DNA of 5,701 nucleotides, taken from positions 1 through 5,701 of the forward strand of contig JAAZIO010000139.1 of NCBI GenBank assembly GCA_012800805.1. The letters run 5' to 3'. The notes under the pieces are model-generated. The model saw only the letters and a list, made by a program, of their open reading frames with translations, was not told the origin of the DNA and made no database searches. Positions 1 through 4,754 of this stretch are shown in pieces (the first letter of the stretch is position 1; each line of letters opens with the position of its first letter). The position numbers and the translations under genes are program-made. Source of the stretch: Clostridiales bacterium. Lineage in GTDB: Bacteria > Bacillota > Clostridia > Christensenellales > CAG-917.

Positions 1-657
1 AGACAAGGCGTGCAGGGTGTTGCGGATGTTATAGCAAACCCCAGCCTTATCAACCTCGACTTTGCGGACGTAAGAACCATTCTTTCAAACAAGGGCCTTG
101 CCCACATGGGTATCGGCTACGGCAGAGACGAAAAGAGGGTAATCGACGCTGTCCGTGGCGCCGTCTTCTCGCCGCTTCTTGAAACCGACATCGAGGGCGC
201 GACAGGCATTATCGTCCACATTGTCGGCGGTGAGGATTTGAAGCTGTCCGAAGTCAACGAAGCCTGCGACATCATCAATCAGGTTATTTCCAAAGACGCC
301 ACGTTCATATTCGGCACAGGAATCGACCCCAAGAAGCGCGACCTTGAAATTACAATCATCGCTACGGGCTTCCATGAGAAAAAGACAAGCCAGCTTACCG
401 AGTCTTCCCCCACGTCAAGATTCGGCGGCGTTCAAAAGCCCGCGGCTTCCACGCCTGCGCGCGGCTCTTCTCTGTCGGCGGGATATTACGCCCCGTCCAA
501 CTATATCGGAAACATGGGTGACAATATCAGGCGCAATCCCGTTTCATCCGCGCCTCAGCCCCCTCAGAGCGGAGTTTCCAGCTCGCGCATGACCGTGAAA
601 AACGGCGGCGATGTGCCCGCATTCCTAAGATTGCTCAAAAACAACGAGGACAACTAA
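1..657 (+). CDS. ftsZ: Cell division protein FtsZ, C-terminal part (5' end outside the window)
   Basis: FtsZ is the tubulin-like GTPase that polymerises into the cytoplasmic Z-ring at the division site; in spore formers it also builds the polar septum. The frame is open from base 1 (Arg-Gln-Gly-Val-Gln-Gly) to the TAA at 655-657, giving 218 residues, or roughly the last half of a protein of about 400 residues. The window opens just before the T7 synergy loop, seen as NLDFADV at 52-72, which supplies the catalytic acidic residues to the neighbouring subunit. The C-terminal domain follows (SNKGLAHMGIG, then SPLLE, ATGFHEKK near 366-383), then a Pro/Ser/Gly-rich linker of about 70 residues and the conserved tail peptide DVPAFLRLLKNNEDN, which in the family docks FtsA, SepF and other partners. 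Oddities: GYGRDEKRV replaces the usual segment after MGIG, and the tail end is less basic than in Bacillus. The GTP-binding half lies upstream and cannot be judged. Confidence 0.97.
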   Translation, partial: RQGVQGVADVIANPSLINLDFADVRTILSNKGLAHMGIGYGRDEKRVIDAVRGAVFSPLLETDIEGATGIIVHIVGGEDLKLSEVNEACDIINQVISKDATFIFGTGIDPKKRDLEITIIATGFHEKKTSQLTESSPTSRFGGVQKPAASTPARGSSLSAGYYAPSNYIGNMGDNIRRNPVSSAPQPPQSGVSSSRMTVKNGGDVPAFLRLLKNNEDN

Positions 658-680
658 GAAACATTAACTTAACCGTTATC

Positions 681-712
681 AAAAAACCGTTTTAAAAACG
701 GTTTTTTTGTTT
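681..712 (+). terminator. Intrinsic terminator after ftsZ
   Basis: AAAAAACCGT (681-690) pairs perfectly with ACGGTTTTTT (698-707) across a 7-base loop, and a T-rich run continues to 716. It starts 23 bases after the ftsZ stop. It should end ftsZ transcription and so separate it from spoIIGA, implying that spoIIGA has its own promoter in 713-855. Confidence 0.85.
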
Positions 713-855
713 TTTAATGTTGTTGGTTTTGTGTTTTAATCTTTTTTATAAACTTATAAAAAGCGTTAAAATGCGCCGTTATTTAACTTTTATTGTGATT
801 TTTTAACAGACAAAAACGGAAATATTAATTTCATGGTTTTTTTTATAATCTCGAT
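713..855 (+). promoter_or_regulatory. Probable spoIIGA-sigE promoter region, elements not resolved
   Basis: This gap must hold the spoIIGA-sigE promoter if the ftsZ terminator works. In Bacillus that promoter uses sigma-A with Spo0A. Seen here: TTGGTT (723-728), an 18-base spacer and TATAAA (747-752), a weak sigma-A-like pair; a perfect TATAAT (844-849) with no -35 at normal distance; and on the minus strand TTTTGTCTGT (806-815), matching 7 of 10 positions of the Spo0A box TTTTGTCRAA. The stretch is T-rich, so chance matches are likely. I infer a promoter from the gene layout, not from a convincing element. Confidence 0.35.
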
Positions 856-1608
856 ACGCCTGTTTATATCGAGGCGGTTATTCTTGCAAACTTTTCGCTT
901 GACTACCTTATCGGCCTTATAACGCTGAAAATCACCAAAACGCCTAAAAAGCGCTACAGGCTGTTTCTGGCCGCTTTGCTTGGGACGGGGGCGGCGCTTG
1001 GCTATCCTTTTGTGCCAAAACACGCCCAGTTCATAATCAATGTTATACTTGCCCCGCTCATTGTGCTTGTAATGGGCTGGGGAAAAGGAATAAGAAGATA
1101 CATATTTTCAGTGCTCGTGTTTGCGGGGGTGACTTTTGCGATAGGGGGCGCTGCAAGCGCGATAGGGCATCTGACGGGGCTTGATTTGGTTGAAAACTTT
1201 ACCTTGGCGGTTGTGGGCCTAGGAGTTCTTTTTATCAGCTACATTATAAGGCAGGCTAGGCTCTTTTCGCTAAAGAAACGGGTTAATGTAAAAAAAGTAA
1301 AAATAAAAATATTTGACGAAAACCTTGAGCTGACGGCGCTGTTCGACACGGGAAACAGGCTGACCGATTCAATTACGGCAAAACCCGTTGTTGTTTTGTC
1401 TAGGAGGATAGGGGAAAGGTTTGAAAATAAGGCTGAGCGTGACATAGCCGTAAAAACCGTTGCGGGCGAGGCAAGGCTGAAGCTGCTCAGCGCCGACGAT
1501 TTCGAGCTGGAATACGGCGACGGAGGAAAAACCTCGCAGTTTTTGATTGCCCTTTCTAAAGAGGATTATAAAGGATACGATTTGATACTTCATTCGAGTT
1601 TTTGTTAG
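856..1608 (+). CDS. spoIIGA: SpoIIGA, sporulation sigma-E processing aspartic peptidase; no standard start codon
   Basis: SpoIIGA is the membrane-embedded aspartic protease that removes the pro-peptide of sigma-E in the mother cell after SpoIIR signalling from the forespore. The N-terminal half has about five hydrophobic segments, the first beginning [11 protein letters not shown] as in family N-termini. The C-terminal half carries the catalytic motif [19 protein letters not shown], with its Asp codon at 1345-1347. The end ([20 protein letters not shown]) aligns with the family end, so the 3' side is complete. The protein is about 250 residues against about 300 in Bacillus, shortened mainly between DTG and the end. 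The frame runs back to a stop at 826-828 but contains no ATG or GTG, and its first TTG (976) would delete the first membrane segment. I place the start at ACG 856-858, where the family initiator Met would fall (Met-Pro-Val-Tyr-Ile-Glu). No Shine-Dalgarno sequence precedes it. sigE follows by 8 bases in the classic operon. The identity is firm; the start is not. Confidence 0.85.
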   Translation, partial: TPVYIEAVILANFSLDYLIGLITLKITKTPKKRYRLFLAALLGTGAALGYPFVPKHAQFIINVILAPLIVLVMGWGKGIRRYIFSVLVFAGVTFAIGGAASAIGHLTGLDLVENFTLAVVGLGVLFISYIIRQARLFSLKKRVNVKKVKIKIFDENLELTALFDTGNRLTDSITAKPVVVLSRRIGERFENKAERDIAVKTVAGEARLKLLSADDFELEYGDGGKTSQFLIALSKEDYKGYDLILHSSFC

Positions 1609-1613
1609 GGGGA
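1607..1613 (+). promoter_or_regulatory. Ribosome binding site deciding the sigE start
   Basis: AGGGGGA at 1607-1613 sits 3 bases before ATG 1617 and overlaps the spoIIGA stop (1606-1608). It supports ATG 1617 over the in-frame TTG at 1602, which would put the start upstream of this site. The overlap suggests that sigE translation may be coupled to that of spoIIGA. Confidence 0.65.
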
Positions 1614-1616
1614 TGT

Positions 1617-2330
1617 ATGGGATTGTTTAAAAAACTGGTGCTTAAAATATTCAAATTGTTTGACCTTTTTAAAGGCGAAAAGTCGGTTGACTATATTACA
1701 AGCGGCGAGGCTTTGCCGTCTCCTTTAAGCCCCGAGGAGGAAGCCGATGAAGTGGCAAAGTTCATGCAGGGCGACGAAAACGCGAGAGTTAAGCTTATCG
1801 AGCACAACTTAAGGCTGGTCGTGTATATCGCAAAAAGGTTTACCACAAGCAATGTCGATATTGAGGATTTGATATCCGTTGGAACCATCGGGCTGATAAA
1901 GGCCGTCAACTCCTTTGACTATCAAAAGAACATAAAGCTTGCCACTTATGCCTCAAGATGCATTGAAAACGAAATACTCATGCATTTAAGAAAGGTTGTA
2001 AAGATGAAGCAGGAAGTTTCCCTTGACGAGCCGCTGAATGTGGACTGGGAAGGAAATATGCTGCTTTTAAGCGATGTTCTAGGAACCGACAACGACGCAA
2101 TATATCGAAACATAGAAACAAGCGCCGAAAAGGAAATGCTTAAAGAAACTTTCGAAAAACTGCCCGAAAGGGAAAGGGAGATAGTCGAAATGAGGTTTGG
2201 CCTTCACGGCAGGGAAGAAAAAACGCAAAAAGAAATAGCCGAAATGATGGGGATATCCCAGTCATACATATCAAGGCTTGAAAAAAAGATTGTAGGCAAA
2301 CTTAAAAAGGAAATAAGCAAGCTGGTCTGA
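1617..2330 (+). CDS. sigE: RNA polymerase sporulation sigma factor sigma-E (pro-sigma-E)
   Basis: Sigma-E directs early mother-cell transcription after asymmetric division. From ATG 1617 the protein has 237 residues, against 239 in Bacillus subtilis. Residues 1-26 form a hydrophobic and basic pro-sequence ([20 protein letters not shown]...), the membrane tether removed by SpoIIGA; the junction lies near [10 protein letters not shown], matching the YYIGGSEALP region of B. subtilis. Region 2 spans about residues 53-126, with [29 protein letters not shown] and the -10 recognition part [15 protein letters not shown]. The linker has [13 protein letters not shown] and LLSDVLGTD. Region 4 spans about 180-236, with [12 protein letters not shown] and the -35-reading helix-turn-helix [23 protein letters not shown]. 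These strings separate it from sigma-K and sigma-G. It is translated just after spoIIGA and appears intact. There is no strong terminator after it, only a weak AT-rich hairpin, so read-through toward sigG is possible. Confidence 0.97.
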   Translation: MGLFKKLVLKIFKLFDLFKGEKSVDYITSGEALPSPLSPEEEADEVAKFMQGDENARVKLIEHNLRLVVYIAKRFTTSNVDIEDLISVGTIGLIKAVNSFDYQKNIKLATYASRCIENEILMHLRKVVKMKQEVSLDEPLNVDWEGNMLLLSDVLGTDNDAIYRNIETSAEKEMLKETFEKLPEREREIVEMRFGLHGREEKTQKEIAEMMGISQSYISRLEKKIVGKLKKEISKLV

Positions 2331-2343
2331 TATGTATTGAAAA

Positions 2344-2368
2344 AAAGTCATCAATAAATATTGACTTT
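2344..2368 (+). terminator. Weak hairpin downstream of sigE
   Basis: AAAGTCA (2344-2350) can pair with TGACTTT (2362-2368) over an 11-base loop, 13 bases after the sigE stop. The stem is AT-rich and no T-run follows, so it would be a poor intrinsic terminator; it may only protect the 3' end of the mRNA. Confidence 0.25.
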
Positions 2369-2395
2369 ATAGTCTTTAAAAATGGAAATTTAGAC

Positions 2396-2556
2396 TACGC
2401 CGTAAGTTGAGTAAGAATTTTTGATTACGCCCGTAAGCACTTTTGAGTAAGAAATTTTGATTACGCTATAAGCAATATAATGAGTAAAAATACAGATTAA
2501 CCGTAAGCAAAGTTTGAGTTTAGTTAATAAGCGACTTTAATAGAGAAAAAGTAAAA
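2396..2556. repeat. Degenerate tandem repeat, about 36-base unit, roughly 4-5 copies
   Basis: Units begin at 2396, 2426, 2462 and 2498, with a more decayed copy from about 2528. The shared core is TACGCCCGTAAGCA, then a variable TTT stretch, then GAGTAAGAAATTTTGAT. The units at 2426 and 2462 are both 36 bases long and contiguous; the first copy lacks about five internal bases. The core TATAAGCA recurs once more at 2645-2652. There are no unique spacers between copies. Copies drift progressively left to right. Function unknown. Confidence 0.7.
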
Positions 2557-2558
2557 AA

Positions 2559-2643
2559 GGCTACTTGCTTTGATTTAAGAATGTTTATAAATAATAAAAC
2601 TGGCTTAAAGCCACTTAAAGCTACTTACATAAATTGAAGAACG
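2559..2643. repeat. Second direct repeat pair (25 bases) with an internal 10-base tandem
   Basis: Bases 2559-2583 (GGCTACTTGCTTTGATTTAA...) and 2619-2643 (AGCTACTTACATAAATTGAA...) match at 18 of 25 positions, 60 bases apart. Between them, at 2602-2627, a 10-base period is visible (CTTAAAGC-CA, CTTAAAGC-TA, CTTAC). This is a different unit from the 36-base repeat to its left. Confidence 0.5.
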
Positions 2644-2673
2644 GTATAAGCAAAAACATTATTGGATTAAATT
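2644..2673 (+). promoter_or_regulatory. Candidate sigma-F/sigma-G-type promoter for sigG
   Basis: GTATA at 2644-2648 fits the forespore -35 GYATA. After exactly 15 bases comes GGATTAAATT (2664-2673), which keeps the GG, A and T of the -10 pattern GGNNANANTR but misses two defined positions. In Bacillus, sigG is first transcribed by sigma-F, so such an element is expected. The predicted leader would be about 145 bases, which is long. Part of the -35 lies in a copy of the TATAAGCA repeat core. Confidence 0.35.
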
Positions 2674-2814
2674 TTAAATTGATTTAGGAAAAACATACTC
2701 AGTGTCCAATATTGTAATTACACGGATAAAAGAGGGGATGCGTTAACCCGGCAGAGAATAATACAACCAAAAAAGGTAGAGACTAATTATGCCATACTTG
2801 TGCGCTTTTTACAT

Positions 2815-2820
2815 AGGAGA
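2815..2820 (+). promoter_or_regulatory. Ribosome binding site deciding the sigG start
   Basis: AGGAGA (2815-2820) stands 4 bases before ATG 2825. It supports ATG 2825, which gives a SigG N-terminus of family length. The in-frame ATG at 2789 has only a weak GGTAGAG upstream and would add 12 residues with no family counterpart. Confidence 0.75.
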
Positions 2821-2824
2821 AAGT

Positions 2825-3598
2825 ATGCGCAAAGTAGAAATTACCGGGTTAAACACATCGGAGCTTCCAAAGCTTACGGGCAAAGAATGCGACGCGCTTA
2901 TGCGCAAAATCAGAGACGGCGACACGGGCGCAAGAGAAAAGTTTTTAAAGGCGAATATGCGTCTTGTGCTGTCCATCGTGGGCAGATTCGCCCACACGCA
3001 GGAAAACTGCGACGACCTCTTTCAAGTCGGTTGCGTGGGTCTTTTAAAGGCGCTGGACAATTTCGACTTTTCATTGGGCGTAAGATTTTCAACATACGCC
3101 GTCCCAATGATTATAGGGGAAATCAAAAGGTTTTTAAGAGACCGCACTTCAATTAAAGTATCAAGAAACATCAGAGATACCGCTTATAAAGCCTTAAAGG
3201 CCAGAGAAAAACTGCTTGAGTCTTCACAAAGCCATGACCCGAGCATATTTGAGATAGCAAAAGAGCTTGATATTGACGTTAAAGAGATAGCCTGCGCTCT
3301 TGACGCAGTAAGCGAGCCTCTTTATATTTTCGATAATGTCTATTCCGACGACGAAGACGGCATGACGCTCCTTGACCAGCTTGCGGACGAAAAGAACACA
3401 ACGGAAAACTGGACGGAAAACCTAGCTTTAAAGGAAGCTTTAAAAGAAATTCCCGAAAGGGAAAAAAATGTATTGATGCTTAGATATTTCTACGGCAAAA
3501 CACAGGTGGAAATATCAAATGCCACCGGTATATCGCAGGCGCAGGTATCAAGGCTTGAAAAGAACGCCGTTGAAAAACTAAGAAAGCAACTTGCGTAA
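2825..3598 (+). CDS. sigG: RNA polymerase sporulation sigma factor sigma-G
   Basis: Sigma-G drives late forespore genes such as those for SASPs, germination receptors and DNA protection. From ATG 2825 the protein is 257 residues, close to the 260 of B. subtilis. It has no pro-sequence, as expected. The N-terminus KVEITGLNTSELPKL is the SigG signature and argues against SigF. Region 2 spans about residues 36-105 (NMRLVLSIVGRF, DDLFQVGCVGLLKALDNFD, RFSTYAVPMIIGEIKRFLRD). Region 3 spans about 110-165 and includes VSRNIRDTAYKALKARE. Region 4 spans about 200-255 (EREKNVLMLRYFYGKTQVEI and the helix-turn-helix ATGISQAQVSRLEK). It lies downstream of sigE but is separated by 490 bases, so it probably uses its own forespore promoter, with possible read-through from spoIIGA-sigE. 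A terminator follows directly. The gene appears intact. Confidence 0.97.
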   Translation: MRKVEITGLNTSELPKLTGKECDALMRKIRDGDTGAREKFLKANMRLVLSIVGRFAHTQENCDDLFQVGCVGLLKALDNFDFSLGVRFSTYAVPMIIGEIKRFLRDRTSIKVSRNIRDTAYKALKAREKLLESSQSHDPSIFEIAKELDIDVKEIACALDAVSEPLYIFDNVYSDDEDGMTLLDQLADEKNTTENWTENLALKEALKEIPEREKNVLMLRYFYGKTQVEISNATGISQAQVSRLEKNAVEKLRKQLA

Positions 3599-3602
3599 AT
3601 AG

Positions 3603-3623
3603 ACGCCCGAAAGGGCGTTTTTT
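3603..3623 (+). terminator. Intrinsic terminator of sigG
   Basis: ACGCCC (3603-3608) and GGGCGT (3613-3618) pair over a GAAA tetraloop and are followed by a T-run to 3623. It begins 5 bases after the sigG stop, and its T-run touches the stop codon of the convergent ymxH-like gene. On the minus strand the bases after the stem (TATTTACG) are not a good T-run, so it mainly serves sigG. Confidence 0.9.
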
Positions 3624-3925
3624 CATTCTTTTTGGTCCGCGTGTTCATCCTCGGCGTACTCTGTTGAAAGAAGCCCGACGCCGCCGCACAGCTCAACCAA
3701 GATAACGTCGGAGCCCACTTTGCATATGTTTCTCCAGGGAATGAAAATGGCGTCATGTCGCGAGAAAACCCTTAAAATACCTTTTCGGCCGGGCACCATA
3801 AAGCCCAGAATTTTCCCGCACTTAGTGAAAAACATATCGCAGATATGTCCCAAGCAGCGACCGTCAATTACATTGATTACTTGCTTTTCCCTAAGCTCGG
3901 AAAAAGAATACTCTCGCTTATCCAT
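3623..3925 (-). CDS. YlmC/YmxH-family PRC-barrel sporulation protein
   Basis: A small soluble protein of 100 residues matching the YlmC/YmxH family, single PRC-barrel proteins conserved in spore formers whose biochemical role is unknown. Family features in order: FSELREKQVINVIDGRCLGHI near residues 6-26 (first barrel strands), GKILGFMVPGRKG around 35-47, then FIPWRNICKVGSDVILVEL around 59-77. The C-terminal tail (STEYAEDEHADQKE) is acidic and variable. Five cysteines is many for so small a protein. The start is ATG 3925; an in-frame GTG at 3931 would add two residues. No Shine-Dalgarno is visible before either. It is convergent with sigG, with the sigG terminator running into its stop, and divergent from nrdR. 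This gene commonly follows sigG in Clostridia, usually on the same strand as I recall, so the reversed orientation is notable. Confidence 0.88.
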   Translation of the reverse strand: MDKREYSFSELREKQVINVIDGRCLGHICDMFFTKCGKILGFMVPGRKGILRVFSRHDAIFIPWRNICKVGSDVILVELCGGVGLLSTEYAEDEHADQKE

Positions 3926-3949
3926 TTTCACGATATACTATGAACATGA

Positions 3950-3973
3950 ACAGATATTTATGACGATATCTGT
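3950..3973. promoter_or_regulatory. Perfect 8-base dyad between ymxH and nrdR (operator-like)
   Basis: ACAGATAT (3950-3957) and ATATCTGT (3966-3973) are exact reverse complements separated by 8 bases, a geometry typical of a dimeric regulator site on one DNA face. The dyad lies 25-48 bases upstream of the ymxH ATG, and its near edge is 22 bases upstream of the nrdR -35. It does not fit the NrdR box pattern I know. The regulator is unknown. Confidence 0.5.
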
Positions 3974-3994
3974 CGATTTTTTGACATAATTCGC

Positions 3995-4023
3995 TTTACA
4001 AATTTTTTTTGCGGGTATATACT
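3995..4023 (+). promoter_or_regulatory. Sigma-A promoter of nrdR
   Basis: TTTACA (3995-4000), a 17-base spacer and TATACT (4018-4023) form a near-consensus vegetative promoter. Transcription would start near 4030, so the leader would be only about 10 bases. The ribosome site AGAGGTG (4029-4035) would then lie at the very 5' end of the mRNA, leaving it partly exposed or partly missing. Confidence 0.7.
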
Positions 4024-4039
4024 CAACTAGAGGTGTAAA

Positions 4040-4522
4040 ATGAAGTGCATTTATTGCGGATGTCATGACAGCAAAGTTATCGACTCGCGTCAAAACGAAG
4101 AAGGGACGACAATCCGCCGCCGCAGGGAGTGCGAAAGGTGCGGCAGAAGATTCACCACCTATGAAACCATTGAATATACTCCCAAAATGGTTATAAAAAG
4201 AGACGGCAGCCGTCAGATGTTCGACATTGAAAAAGTGCGCAGAGGCATTATGAAAGCCATTGAAAAGCGCGCGGTTCCCATGTCTGAGGTTGAAAAGCTG
4301 ACGTCGGAAATTCAGCGGCAGGTTATGAGCTCGCTTGACCAGGAGATTTCAAGCAAATATATAGGCGAGCTGGTTATGGAAGGCCTTAAGAAAATCGATG
4401 AAGTGGCCTATGTCAGATACGCTTCCGTCCACAGACAGTTTAAAGACATAAACACGCTGCTGTCAGAAATCGAGGAGCTTGTCAAGCTGAAAAACACTCT
4501 TCAAAACAACGACAAAGTTTAA
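4040..4522 (+). CDS. nrdR: Transcriptional repressor NrdR of ribonucleotide reductase genes
   Basis: NrdR is a cytoplasmic repressor that senses ATP and dATP and binds NrdR boxes upstream of ribonucleotide reductase operons. The protein is 160 residues, slightly longer than the usual 150-155. The N-terminal zinc ribbon uses Cys3, Cys6, Cys31 and Cys34 (MKCIYCGCHDSKVIDSR and RECERCGRRFTTYE). The ATP-cone domain spans about residues 49-139, beginning PKMVIKRDGSRQMFDIEKV and ending EVAYVRYASVHRQFKD. The C-terminal tail is variable. The start is set by ATG 4040 with AGAGGTG four bases upstream. It stands alone behind its own promoter; no nrd gene is in the window. Its regulation by the nearby dyad is possible but unproven. 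No terminator lies directly behind it, so its mRNA would carry a 3' tail of about 200 A-rich bases up to the hairpin at 4726. Presence near sigG is a common clostridial arrangement and does not by itself imply a role in sporulation. Confidence 0.98.
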   Translation: MKCIYCGCHDSKVIDSRQNEEGTTIRRRRECERCGRRFTTYETIEYTPKMVIKRDGSRQMFDIEKVRRGIMKAIEKRAVPMSEVEKLTSEIQRQVMSSLDQEISSKYIGELVMEGLKKIDEVAYVRYASVHRQFKDINTLLSEIEELVKLKNTLQNNDKV

Positions 4523-4725
4523 CAAAAGAAAAAAGCTGAAAATACAAACGCAGACAATACAAAAGATTTTCGCCCGCAAAAGACTAATTTTTAAAAATAC
4601 AAAAGAGCGCGAAAAAAAATAAAAAAATACAAAAGATAAATTTATACAAAAGATAAACTTATACAAAAGCGCAAAAGAAAAGCAAACAAACAGTAAACAC
4701 AAAAGATTATATATACACAAAAGAA
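4521..4725. repeat. A-rich tract with ten CAAAAG motifs
   Basis: Between nrdR and the shared terminator, CAAAAG occurs at 4523, 4560, 4577, 4600, 4630, 4647, 4664, 4672, 4700 and 4718 (first base), always on the plus strand. Four copies extend to the exact 10-mer ATACAAAAGA (4557, 4597, 4627, 4644) and one to ATACAAAAGC (4661). The plus strand is very rich in A and poor in G and T, so the minus strand is pyrimidine-rich. No gene is supportable here: the long minus-strand open frame across it is a by-product of this composition. It would be transcribed as the 3' tail of nrdR mRNA. Confidence 0.8.
4627..4677. repeat. 17-base tandem repeat, three copies
   Basis: Copies start at 4627, 4644 and 4661. 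The first two, ATACAAAAGATAAATTT and ATACAAAAGATAAACTT, differ at one position; the third keeps ATACAAAAG and then diverges to CGCAAAAG. This is the most regular part of the CAAAAG tract and shows recent duplication of the motif. Confidence 0.75.
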
Positions 4726-4754
4726 AACCCGCCGAAAGGCGGGTTGATTTTTTT
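4726..4754. terminator. Bidirectional terminator between nrdR and sigK
   Basis: AACCCGCC (4726-4733) pairs perfectly with GGCGGGTT (4738-4745) over a GAAA loop. On the plus strand GA and seven T follow (to 4754), which would stop nrdR transcripts. On the minus strand the stem starts 7 bases after the sigK stop codon and is followed by TTTTCTTTTG, which would stop sigK transcripts. Its T-run overlaps the sigK stop codon. Confidence 0.9.

Larger units (their letters stand above)
2331..2824. other. Long AT-rich intergenic gap between sigE and sigG
   Basis: About 490 bases carry no supportable gene: stops are frequent in all frames and no open frame shows family features. The left two thirds (2396-2643) are filled with degenerate direct repeats, described separately. 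The right third is unique and should contain the sigG promoter and leader. A 10-base perfect palindrome, TGTAATTACA, lies at 2713-2722. Base composition is clearly more AT-rich than in the flanking genes. Confidence 0.8.

Noticed and set aside
806..815. Spo0A box upstream of spoIIGA (TTTTGTCTGT on the minus strand)
   Set aside because: Only 7 of 10 positions match and the region is T-rich; it is mentioned in the promoter-region entry but not called as a site.
833..922. ATG 833 as the start of a separate short gene
   Set aside because: Its frame stops at 920-922 after 29 codons with no family features; it matters only as a possible frameshifted start for spoIIGA.
1602..1616. TTG 1602 as the sigE start
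   Set aside because: It overlaps spoIIGA and lies upstream of the AGGGGGA site; ATG 1617 gives the family-length pro-sequence.
2396..2556. 36-base repeat as a CRISPR array
   Set aside because: The units are contiguous with no unique spacers, they are strongly degenerate, and no cas gene is present.
2789..2824. ATG 2789 as the sigG start
   Set aside because: It would add 12 residues with no family counterpart, and the good AGGAGA site serves ATG 2825.
3490..3756. Minus-strand open frame of 88 residues across the sigG end and ymxH
   Set aside because: It overlaps two well-supported genes and runs through the sigG terminator; no domain is recognisable.
3981..3986. TTGACA as the nrdR -35
   Set aside because: No -10 lies 16-18 bases downstream (the sequence there is a T-run); TTTACA 3995 with TATACT 4018 fits far better.
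4463..4720. Minus-strand open frame of 85 residues, very rich in Phe, Leu, Cys and Ile
   Set aside because: It overlaps the end of nrdR, has no ribosome site and arises from the pyrimidine-rich complement of the CAAAAG tract; the apparent membrane protein is a composition effect.
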